5,713 nt of DNA from Muribaculaceae bacterium (GTDB lineage Bacteria > Bacteroidota > Bacteroidia > Bacteroidales > Muribaculaceae), in assembly GCA_029052265.1 (NCBI GenBank), contig JAIDJJ010000133.1, forward strand, positions 1-5,713, given 5' to 3'. Numbering within the stretch: the stretch's first letter is position 1; each line of letters starts with the position of its first letter. This document shows, one piece after another, positions 1 through 5,713 of the stretch. Below the pieces are notes generated by a model. It was given only the letters and a program-made list of their open reading frames with translations. It did not search any database and was not told where the DNA came from. A program made the translations under genes and the position numbers.

Positions 1-36
1 CTCCTTATCCTCCTTAATCTCCTTATCCTCCTTAAG
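1..36. repeat. 9-bp tandem repeat, four units, probably continuing past the left edge
   Basis: Four back-to-back 9-bp units are visible on the plus strand: CTCCTTATC (1-9), CTCCTTAAT (10-18), CTCCTTATC (19-27) and CTCCTTAAG (28-36). The first seven bases (CTCCTTA) are identical in all four and only the last two vary. The units alternate, so the array also reads as an 18-bp repeat present about twice. On the minus strand, the strand transcribed by the pyr genes, each unit contains AAGGAG, a Shine-Dalgarno-like hexamer. The array starts 9 nt after the pyrB stop codon and reaches the window edge, so its full copy number and the next gene are unknown. Its function is unknown; it could be a simple-sequence expansion in a spacer. 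Confidence 0.85.
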
Positions 37-45
37 AGCTCAAGG

Positions 46-1134
46 TCACTTCGGCTTCGATTCGCAGTACACGCAGCGATAGTCGCCCGAATTGTCATGT
101 GCAGGACGGAAAAGACTGTCCACACCTGTCTCCATATTGGAGATGCACCGCTTGTTGCGGCAAATAAATTTATTGCGCACAGCGTCTGCCGGCACAAGCT
201 GTGTGGTCTTCGTCGGATCTTTAGCCCATTCGAGAAGTTTCACGATAAGCGCCATACGCACAAATTTACCATTCTCTACCTGACGGAAATATGCCGCGCG
301 AGGATCGGAATCCACATCTGTGCTGATCTCGTTCACACGCGGGAGAGGATGAAGTATGCGCATTTCAGGACGTGCGTCTTTCAGTTTCTCTGCATCCAAG
401 ATAAAGAAATCCTTAACCCTGTCATATTCGTCTTCGTCAAAGAAACGTTCTTTCTGCACCCGGGTCATATAGAGCACGTCAAGCTCACCCATGACTTCTT
501 CCATTGTGTCCACCTCTTTATAAGGCACCCCGTTCATTTCACACACTTCCTGCTTCATATAGTCGGGAAGACGGAGCTGTTCCGGCGCAATGAGCACCAC
601 CTTCACCCCTTCATAGCGCGACAAAGCCTTGATAAGGGAATGGACAGTGCGACCGAATTTCAAATCACCACAGAATCCTATGGTTATATTGTCGAAACGT
701 CCGATCTCCCGTTTGATGGTGAGAAGGTCTGTAAGAGTCTGAGTCGGATGGCTATGGCTCCCGTCGCCGGCGTTGATCACCGGTATACGGGAATTCATGG
801 CAGAGACAGTAGCCGCACCTTCCTCAAAGTGACGCATGGCGATGATATCCGCAAAACAGTTGATCACCTTTGTAGTGTCGGCACACGTCTCCCCCTTGCT
901 GACAGATGTGTTCTTCGCATCAGAAAAACCGAGCACGTTTCCACCTAACTCCATCATTGCGGCAGTGAAGCTGAGACGGGTGCGGGTAGAGGGTTCATAG
1001 AAAAGCGTCGCAAGTTTCTTTCCTCTGCATACTTCTGAATATTTACCCCGGTTGCCGATTATGTCAAGCGCCAGGTCTATGATCTCTTCCAATTCCTGTT
1101 TGGAAAGATCGGTTGGGTCGATAAGGTGTTTCAT
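46..1134 (-). CDS. pyrB: Aspartate carbamoyltransferase, catalytic chain fused to a PyrI-type zinc domain
   Basis: This enzyme condenses carbamoyl phosphate with L-aspartate to N-carbamoyl-aspartate, the committed step of pyrimidine synthesis, in the cytosol. Residues 1-306 form a full-length catalytic chain. They carry the carbamoyl-phosphate motif STRTR (49-53), the SKGET loop with Lys80, HPTQ (129-132), GRTVHSL (161-167), the aspartate-side TRVQKERF (224-231) and HPLPR (262-266). Catalytic chains are usually about 305-310 residues; this protein has 362. The extra tail resembles the C-terminal zinc domain of the regulatory chain PyrI: VPADAVRNKFIC, then CISN, with Cys325, Cys330, Cys354 and Cys357 spaced CX4C-X23-CX2C, as in E. 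coli PyrI. The nucleotide-binding N-terminal half of PyrI is absent. The gene begins 11 nt after pyrE and is the last operon gene visible. The start is supported by alignment of MKHLIDPTDLS to family N-termini; only a weak GAG-type ribosome site precedes it. Function is secure; whether the tail binds zinc is inferred. Confidence 0.96.
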   Translation of the reverse strand: MKHLIDPTDLSKQELEEIIDLALDIIGNRGKYSEVCRGKKLATLFYEPSTRTRLSFTAAMMELGGNVLGFSDAKNTSVSKGETCADTTKVINCFADIIAMRHFEEGAATVSAMNSRIPVINAGDGSHSHPTQTLTDLLTIKREIGRFDNITIGFCGDLKFGRTVHSLIKALSRYEGVKVVLIAPEQLRLPDYMKQEVCEMNGVPYKEVDTMEEVMGELDVLYMTRVQKERFFDEDEYDRVKDFFILDAEKLKDARPEMRILHPLPRVNEISTDVDSDPRAAYFRQVENGKFVRMALIVKLLEWAKDPTKTTQLVPADAVRNKFICRNKRCISNMETGVDSLFRPAHDNSGDYRCVYCESKPK

Positions 1135-1145
1135 CTTTGCTCTGT

Positions 1146-1781
1146 TTATGCCATCCAGGACTCATCGGAAGGGTTTGCCATGAATTTTTTCAGACGCACT
1201 TCTTCCTCCGGAGTAATATAATTCTCTTCCACAGCCACTTCACAAAGTGTATTGAAATTGGAAAGTGAATAGTTGGTCACATTTGCAGCGGCAAGCCTGT
1301 CGATACCTTTCTGCATACCGTAAGTGAAGATGCTCACCACTCCGAGCACATCGGCGCCAGCCTCACGAAGAGCCTCGACCACTTCGATACAACTTCCGGC
1401 AGTGGATATAAGGTCCTCGATCACCACCACTTTCTGTCCCGGCTCAAGCTTCCCTTCGATACGGTTGCCTCTGCCATGATCCTTGTTGCCGCCTCTCACA
1501 TAGCCCATGGGCTTGTCGAGTATCCATGCAGCTATCGCAGCGTGAGCGATACCGGCAGTGCTGGTGCCCATAAGCACCTCCGCCTCGGGAAATTTATCCT
1601 GAACCGTCTTTGCTATAGCCTCCTCTACCACCTTGCGCGCCTTGGGAGCGGTAAGGATCAGACGGTTGTCACAATAGATAGGACTCTTTATTCCACTTGC
1701 CCATGTAAAGGGGTTTGCCGGGCTGAGAAACACAGCCTTGATACCGAGAAGTTCAGCTGCAACTTTTTTTGCTGTTTCCAT
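1146..1781 (-). CDS. pyrE: Orotate phosphoribosyltransferase
   Basis: This enzyme transfers the phosphoribosyl group of PRPP to orotate, giving OMP and pyrophosphate; it normally acts as a cytosolic homodimer. The 211-residue length is typical. The N-terminal stretch FTWASGIKSPIYCDNR (25-40) is the orotate-site region characteristic of the Bacillus-type enzyme. The flexible catalytic loop spans about residues 96-110 and retains Lys100, His102 and Arg104. The PRPP-binding motif is VVVIEDLISTAGS (118-130). The usual Gly-Gly of this loop (STGGS in the Bacillus enzyme) is Ala-Gly here, a mild change. The start at METAKK aligns with the short N-terminus of relatives. It is preceded by AT-rich sequence (ACTGAAAATC) with no Shine-Dalgarno site. 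It follows pyrF after the longest spacer in the block, 57 nt, and lies 11 nt before pyrB. The codons for Ala-Lys-Lys near the start make a run of seven A bases. Confidence 0.97.
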   Translation of the reverse strand: METAKKVAAELLGIKAVFLSPANPFTWASGIKSPIYCDNRLILTAPKARKVVEEAIAKTVQDKFPEAEVLMGTSTAGIAHAAIAAWILDKPMGYVRGGNKDHGRGNRIEGKLEPGQKVVVIEDLISTAGSCIEVVEALREAGADVLGVVSIFTYGMQKGIDRLAAANVTNYSLSNFNTLCEVAVEENYITPEEEVRLKKFMANPSDESWMA

Positions 1782-1838
1782 GATTTTCAGTTTTTAGTTT
1801 TGTTAAGATGGTTAATGAGGATCTGTCGTATGGAGCTT

Positions 1839-2549
1839 TCAGAGCGCCAGGAAATCTTTCATACAACGTCTGTACGCAGCCACCGGATCTTCAGCTGCTG
1901 TTATCGGTCTGCCCACAACGATATAGTCTGAACCGATCTCCCGAGCTTTAGCCGGATCAGTGATGCGCACCTGATCGTCAGCCTTTGAGTCTGCGAAACG
2001 TATTCCCGGGGTTATGGTCATGAAATCATTCCCGCAAGCCTCCTTCACAAGACTCGCCTCAAGGGGTGAACAAACCACTCCGTCGAGACCTGCCTCTTTT
2101 GCGTTCTGTGCATATTTTGCAATGTTGTCATTGATTGTGGCGTCAATAAGAAGCTGCTCGCGCATAGCTTTCTCAGAAGTGGAGGTAAGCTGTGTCACGG
2201 CAATAAGGAGAGGACGGGTGCCGTCTTCCCTGGTCAGCCCTTCGAGTGCCGCCTTCATCATCTCCACAGTGCCCGCAGCGTGTACGTTCACCATATCCAC
2301 ATCGAGACTGGAAAGAACTTTCATCGCCTTTTTAACGGTGTTCGGAATGTCGTGAAGCTTCAGGTCGAGGAATATCTTGAACCCTCTTTTTTTGAGTTCT
2401 TTCACAATTTCCGGACCTGCGGCATAATACAGTTCCATTCCGATCTTCAGGAATGGCTTGCGTTCCTCATCTTTGAATTTGTCGAGAAATGCGAGACATG
2501 CGTCGGCTGAGCCGAAATCACATGCTATTATCACATCTTTTGCATTCAT
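1839..2549 (-). CDS. pyrF: Orotidine 5'-phosphate decarboxylase (short, Bacillus/E. coli-type)
   Basis: This enzyme decarboxylates OMP to UMP, the last step of the pathway, without a cofactor, using a TIM-barrel dimer. The 236-residue protein carries the expected catalytic set: Asp11 in the first strand (ACDF), Lys35 in LKIGMELYYAAGP, and the charged Asp62-Lys64-Asp67 network within LDLKLHDIPNT (61-71). The phosphate-binding end is present as TPGIR (180-184) and VVGRPI (211-216). Its length and sequence fit the 230-245-residue group rather than the longer (about 270-residue) PyrF common in Bacteroidota and mycobacteria, which is a hint about operon ancestry. The start lies 20 nt after pyrD and is preceded by AATAATATCTTAAAAT, with no Shine-Dalgarno site. 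I see no frameshift or missing catalytic residue. Confidence 0.97.
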   Translation of the reverse strand: MNAKDVIIACDFGSADACLAFLDKFKDEERKPFLKIGMELYYAAGPEIVKELKKRGFKIFLDLKLHDIPNTVKKAMKVLSSLDVDMVNVHAAGTVEMMKAALEGLTREDGTRPLLIAVTQLTSTSEKAMREQLLIDATINDNIAKYAQNAKEAGLDGVVCSPLEASLVKEACGNDFMTITPGIRFADSKADDQVRITDPAKAREIGSDYIVVGRPITAAEDPVAAYRRCMKDFLAL

Positions 2550-2569
2550 ATTTTAAGATATTATTATTG

Positions 2570-3496
2570 TCAGACTATACCTATTATTTCCGACAGTGAA
2601 TTGATGCCAAGGCGTCGCATCTCTGCCGGAAGATTCTCCACTATCTCCTTGCATGCATATGGATTGACGAGATTGGCAGCCCCGACTTCCACAGCCGTGG
2701 CGCCTGCCATCATCATCTCTATGACATCGGCGGCTGTCGACACACCGCCGCACCCTATCACCGGCACACCACATGAGTGAGCCACCTGATTGACCATCCT
2801 TACAGCCACAGGGAACACCGCCGGACCGGAGAACCCTCCCATCCTGTTGGCTACGACAGGACGACGGGTCTTCAGGTCTATACGCATTCCAAGCAACGTG
2901 TTGATAAGGCAAAGACCGTCGGCACCGGCTTCAACAGCAGACCGACCTATCGACACTATATCGGTCACATTTGGGGTGAGTTTGACATAAAGTGGTTTGG
3001 TGATCACCTTTTTCACCTCTTTGACAACCTCTGCAACCGACTCTCCGCATGTGCCGAAACTCATGCCTCCGCCATGCACATTAGGGCAGCTCACATTAAG
3101 CTCTATTATCGCCACCTGATCCTCCCTGTCGATCTTTTCACAACATTCCACATATTCATCTATCGAGAAACCGCTGATGTTGGCTATGATCGGCTGATGA
3201 AACACCTCCCGCATCTTCGGAAGCTCATCGGCTATGACAGCATCGATGCCCGGGTTCTGAAGCCCTACCGAATTGATCAGTCCGGAACTGCACTCCGCCA
3301 CTCGGGGAAGTGGATTTCCAAACCGGGCGTCACGGGTGGTCCCTTTAAAGGAGATGGACCCGAGAATATCTATGTCGTAAAACTCCGACATCCCGTATCC
3401 GAAGCCGAAACACCCTGAAGCGGGCACCACCGGATTCTGAAGGGTCACGCCACTGAGTGTGACGGAAAGATCGCACATTTTCCCGTTTATTTCCAT
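2570..3496 (-). CDS. pyrD: Dihydroorotate dehydrogenase, class 1B catalytic subunit
   Basis: This FMN enzyme oxidises dihydroorotate to orotate in the cytosol. As a class 1B enzyme it works as a PyrD2-PyrK2 complex, sending electrons through PyrK to NAD. The 308-residue TIM barrel is the normal length. Visible signatures are the FMN-contacting KGTT (51-54), the substrate loop NSVGLQNPG (75-83), NVSCPNV (134-140) with Cys137 as the active-site base typical of class 1 enzymes (class 2 uses Ser), KLTPN (172-176), INT (198-200), GGFSGPA (220-226) and the phosphate-binding GCGGVSTA (248-255). The class is also set by the adjacent, overlapping pyrK. The start codon lies inside the 3' end of pyrK (10-nt overlap) and has the only strong Shine-Dalgarno site in the window, AAAGGAGG, 7 nt upstream. 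This suggests coupled translation of the two partner subunits. Confidence 0.97.
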   Translation of the reverse strand: MEINGKMCDLSVTLSGVTLQNPVVPASGCFGFGYGMSEFYDIDILGSISFKGTTRDARFGNPLPRVAECSSGLINSVGLQNPGIDAVIADELPKMREVFHQPIIANISGFSIDEYVECCEKIDREDQVAIIELNVSCPNVHGGGMSFGTCGESVAEVVKEVKKVITKPLYVKLTPNVTDIVSIGRSAVEAGADGLCLINTLLGMRIDLKTRRPVVANRMGGFSGPAVFPVAVRMVNQVAHSCGVPVIGCGGVSTAADVIEMMMAGATAVEVGAANLVNPYACKEIVENLPAEMRRLGINSLSEIIGIV

Positions 3497-4239
3497 ATCA
3501 GTTCCTCCTTTCTGAATACCGGTCCGTCCTTACAGATTCTTTTTGAGCCATCACGAGTCTCAACACTGCAGCACATGCACGCACCGAAACCACACCCCAT
3601 ACGGCTCTCTATGCTTACCTCTCCGGGAATGTCAAGACCGGTGCAGAGCGCACGCAGCATCGGCATCGGACCGCAAGCATGGAAATAGTCGCCGTCGATT
3701 TTCCTTTCACGGATCACATCGGTGACAAATCCTTTGGTTCCCTCCGAACCGTCTACGGTGGCTATGTATGCCTCCACACCTGCCTCCTCAAACCATCTGT
3801 CCATCCCGAAGCTGTCGGCAGCCGTATTGTAGCCAAGTATGGCAACCGGATTTTTGCCCCGCAGCCTGAGAGCCTTCGCAAGATTCAGAAGAGGGGCGCA
3901 GCCGATTCCCCCACCCAGAAGAAGAGGACGCATGGAATCTGTATCGAGAGAAAATCCGTTGCCAAGCCCGTTGAGCAGGTCAAGACTCTCGCCCGGCTTC
4001 ATTTCGCTCATAGCCAGCGTGCCTTCTCCGGCTATGTCATACAACAGCACAATCTCACCTCTTTCATGAGAATAGTCACATATGGAGATCGGGCGACGTA
4101 GATACTTGCCGGGAATAGCCACATTCACAAACTGCCCGGGGGCAGTGATGGCACCGGTGTCGCCTCCGCGCGTCATCACACAAGTCTTACGGGTGAGACG
4201 CCGGTTGCTTATTATGGTATAATTTCCTCTTATATTCAT
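3487..4239 (-). CDS. pyrK: Dihydroorotate dehydrogenase electron-transfer subunit (FAD, 2Fe-2S)
   Basis: PyrK passes electrons from the FMN of PyrD through a 2Fe-2S cluster and FAD to NAD. The 250-residue protein has the three parts of the family in order. A ferredoxin-reductase-like FAD barrel carries RRPIS (48-52). A NAD-binding fold carries LLLGGGIGCAPL (106-117) and HACGPMPML (187-195). A C-terminal 2Fe-2S motif has Cys216, Cys221, Cys224 and Cys236 (CX4C-X2-C-X11-C), followed by the family-typical KDGPVF (237-242). An extra cysteine, Cys223, sits between two predicted ligands. The gene starts 15 nt after carB, behind AT-rich sequence without a Shine-Dalgarno site, and its last 10 nt overlap the start of pyrD. 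The last residues before the stop (RKEEL) encode the pyrD ribosome-binding site. NADH-dependent oxidase-type reductases share this architecture, but the position next to pyrD makes PyrK clear. Confidence 0.96.
   Translation of the reverse strand: MNIRGNYTIISNRRLTRKTCVMTRGGDTGAITAPGQFVNVAIPGKYLRRPISICDYSHERGEIVLLYDIAGEGTLAMSEMKPGESLDLLNGLGNGFSLDTDSMRPLLLGGGIGCAPLLNLAKALRLRGKNPVAILGYNTAADSFGMDRWFEEAGVEAYIATVDGSEGTKGFVTDVIRERKIDGDYFHACGPMPMLRALCTGLDIPGEVSIESRMGCGFGACMCCSVETRDGSKRICKDGPVFRKEELIWK
3504..3511 (-). promoter_or_regulatory. Strong Shine-Dalgarno site for pyrD, inside the pyrK coding region
   Basis: The minus strand reads AAAGGAGG, a near-perfect match to the 16S rRNA anti-Shine-Dalgarno sequence. 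It ends 7 nt before the pyrD ATG, which is optimal spacing. It decides the pyrD start and is the only canonical site among the five starts visible here; pyrK, pyrF and pyrE have none and pyrB has only a weak GAG. Because the same bases encode Arg-Lys-Glu-Glu in PyrK, chance from codon content cannot be excluded. Confidence 0.7.
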
Positions 4240-4254
4240 ATAGATAAATAATCG

Positions 4255-5713
4255 TTAATCGTCTGCATCGATAGTGGACACCTTCATCGTGATATCGTCA
4301 AGCACATCAAGAAGCACCTCGACTGTCTCAAGTGATGTGAAGACTGTGATATTGTTGTCGACCGCAGCGCGCCGGATGTAATAACCGTCGCGATGGGAAT
4401 GGTCGGCACTAAGCTCCATAGTGTTGATCACATAGTTCACATGTCCCTGGCGCAGCGAGTCTACAATATCCGAACTTCCCTCGCTAAGTTTGCGCATGAG
4501 GCGTGTGCGGATGCCGTGCGAGCGGAGAAACTCCGCCGTGCCTCTTGTCGCCTCTATATTGAATCCGAGCTGATAGAAACGACGTATCAGCGGCAATGCA
4601 CGCTGCTTGTCGGAATCGCCTATGGTCACAAAAACTGTGCCATAGTTCGCCACTGTCATGCCGGAAGCCTGCAGTGATTTGTAGAGCGCACGCTTCAGCG
4701 AGCGGTCGTATCCTATAGCCTCGCCTGTGGATTTCATTTCAGGAGACAGATAGGAATCCATGCCGCGGAGTTTGGAAAAAGAGAACGCCGGAGTCTTTAC
4801 AAACCAACGTTTTTTCTCCTCCGGATAGAGCTTGTCTATACCCTGTGAGGGCAATGTCTGCCCGAGCATCACCTGCGTCGCTATATGCGCGAGAGGCACT
4901 CCCGTAGCCTTCGAGATAAAGGGCACTGTACGAGAAGAACGCGGATTTACCTCAATCACGTATACATCATCCTTCCCATCCACTATAAATTGTATATTAT
5001 AAAGCCCTTTTATACCTATTTCCTTGCCCAGACGCACTGTGTAGTCAAGAATGGTCTGTTTCACAGCCTGACTTACGCTGAATGTCGGATAGACACTGAT
5101 TGAATCGCCTGAATGCACGCCGGTATGCTCCACATGTTCCATAATGCCGGGCACAAAAACATTTTCCCCGTCACATATGGCGTCCACCTCAAGTTCTTTC
5201 CCCATTATATATCTGTCCACAAGCACCGGATGCTCCACGTTGACCTCAACCGCAGTGTGGAGATAATGCCGGAGCTGCTCCTCGTTGCTCACTATCTGCA
5301 TCGCCCTTCCGCCGAGCACATAGCTGGGGCGTACAAGCACGGGATAGCCGATCTTTTCCGCAGCTTTCACACCGTCTTCTATATCGGTCACAGCCACTCC
5401 CTCCGGCTGCGGGATCTGCAGTTTCTCCATTATTGCCTCGAAACATCCGCGGTCTTCCGCATTCCGTATGGCGTCTATATCTGTGCCGATGATCGGGGCT
5501 CCGAGCGCGGCGAGGGGCTCGGCAAGATTAATGGCTGTCTGTCCCCCGAGCGAGACTATGACACCGTCGGGCTTTTCAAGATCGAGCACATTCATGACAT
5601 CTTCCACAGTCAACGGCTCGAAATAGAGTTTGTCGCCGGTGGTGTGGTCAGTCGACACGGTCTCCGGATTATTATTGATGATTATTGCCTCATAACCCGC
5701 TTTACGTATCGAC
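4255..5713 (-). CDS. carB: Carbamoyl-phosphate synthase large subunit, C-terminal part (5' end outside window)
   Basis: CarB uses ammonia from CarA, bicarbonate and two ATP to make carbamoyl phosphate. About 485 codons are visible. The reading frame stays open to the right edge, where it encodes GYEAIIINNNPETVSTD, an internal CarB signature, so the GTG at 5656-5658 is not the real start. By comparison with the roughly 1,070-residue family, about 590 N-terminal residues are missing. The visible part is the second synthetase half, which phosphorylates carbamate: the pre-ATP-grasp region with VSLGGQTAINLA, then the ATP-grasp fold with VLGGRAM (5299-5319), HVEHTGVHSGDS and EVNPRSSRTVPF (4918-4953). 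It ends with the MGS-like allosteric domain (about 4279-4641), which keeps ATRGTAEFL and the INT motif where UMP or IMP binds in E. coli. Feedback control by nucleotides is therefore plausible but inferred. The stop codon is 15 nt before pyrK. The neighbouring pyr genes suggest a pyrimidine-dedicated enzyme, but it could equally serve arginine synthesis. Confidence 0.97.
   Translation of the reverse strand, partial: SIRKAGYEAIIINNNPETVSTDHTTGDKLYFEPLTVEDVMNVLDLEKPDGVIVSLGGQTAINLAEPLAALGAPIIGTDIDAIRNAEDRGCFEAIMEKLQIPQPEGVAVTDIEDGVKAAEKIGYPVLVRPSYVLGGRAMQIVSNEEQLRHYLHTAVEVNVEHPVLVDRYIMGKELEVDAICDGENVFVPGIMEHVEHTGVHSGDSISVYPTFSVSQAVKQTILDYTVRLGKEIGIKGLYNIQFIVDGKDDVYVIEVNPRSSRTVPFISKATGVPLAHIATQVMLGQTLPSQGIDKLYPEEKKRWFVKTPAFSFSKLRGMDSYLSPEMKSTGEAIGYDRSLKRALYKSLQASGMTVANYGTVFVTIGDSDKQRALPLIRRFYQLGFNIEATRGTAEFLRSHGIRTRLMRKLSEGSSDIVDSLRQGHVNYVINTMELSADHSHRDGYYIRRAAVDNNITVFTSLETVEVLLDVLDDITMKVSTIDADD

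Noticed and set aside
30..45. Hairpin CCTTGA-GCTC-TTAAGG on the transcribed strand after pyrB, as a possible terminator
   Set aside because: The stem is only 6 bp with one G-T pair, is AT-rich, and is followed by purine-rich AGGATAAGG rather than a T run. It does not resemble an intrinsic terminator.
1..948. Long plus-strand open frame antisense to pyrB, open from the left edge with a Met at 97
   Set aside because: It is codon-aligned with pyrB on the opposite strand and stays open because pyrB there uses few TTA, CTA or TCA codons. The translation shows no recognisable domain, and pyrB is an unmistakable gene.
1764..1770. Run of seven A on the coding strand near the pyrE start, and a second one in pyrF (2387-2393), as possible slippage or frameshift sites
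   Set aside because: Both simply encode Lys-Lys codons in conserved, intact frames. There is no downstream structure or alternative frame of interest.
2553..2912. 119-codon minus-strand frame overlapping the 3' half of pyrD
   Set aside because: It lies in another frame of the well-supported pyrD, its translation is Arg/Ser/Gly-rich with no recognisable domain, and it has no credible start region.
5246..5446. 66-codon minus-strand frame within carB
   Set aside because: It is out of frame with the clear CarB ATP-grasp coding sequence and shows no independent features.
5656..5658. GTG as the start of a short, separate CarB-like protein
   Set aside because: Codons upstream of it continue the CarB signature GYEAIIINNNPET without a stop to the window edge, so this is an internal valine codon.

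Overview
The window is a densely packed, single-strand (all minus) block of de novo pyrimidine biosynthesis genes. In transcription order, from the right edge to the left, it holds carB (3' part only), pyrK, pyrD (class 1B), pyrF, pyrE, and a pyrB whose product carries a C-terminal zinc domain of the PyrI type. There are no RNA genes, mobile elements, CRISPR arrays or convincing terminators. About 98% of the window is coding. The gaps are 15 nt (carB-pyrK), -10 nt (pyrK-pyrD overlap), 20 nt (pyrD-pyrF), 57 nt (pyrF-pyrE) and 11 nt (pyrE-pyrB), so one polycistronic transcript is the simplest reading. Its promoter and any leader control must lie beyond the right edge, upstream of carB.

Together the genes cover most of the route to UMP. 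CarB makes carbamoyl phosphate (its partner CarA is not in the window). PyrB condenses carbamoyl phosphate with aspartate. PyrC (dihydroorotase) is missing from the window. PyrD with PyrK oxidises dihydroorotate to orotate and passes electrons to NAD. PyrE adds the ribose-5-phosphate group from PRPP, and PyrF decarboxylates OMP to UMP.

The organism is a bacterium of moderate GC content. Four of the five visible starts are preceded by AT-rich, Shine-Dalgarno-poor sequence, as is common in Bacteroidota. However, PyrE, the short PyrF and the PyrK/PyrDB pair look like the types familiar from Gram-positive bacteria. I lean towards a gut-type Bacteroidota, possibly with an operon of mixed ancestry, but the window alone does not settle this; a Clostridia-like source remains possible.

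Two items stand out. First, the aspartate carbamoyltransferase is a catalytic chain fused directly to the zinc-binding half of PyrI, with exactly the E. coli PyrI cysteine spacing (CX4C-X23-CX2C), but without PyrI's nucleotide-binding allosteric half. Second, directly after this gene, at the left edge, there is a 9-bp tandem repeat whose every unit reads AAGGAG on the transcribed strand. Neither amounts to a clearly new system; the fusion is the best lead.
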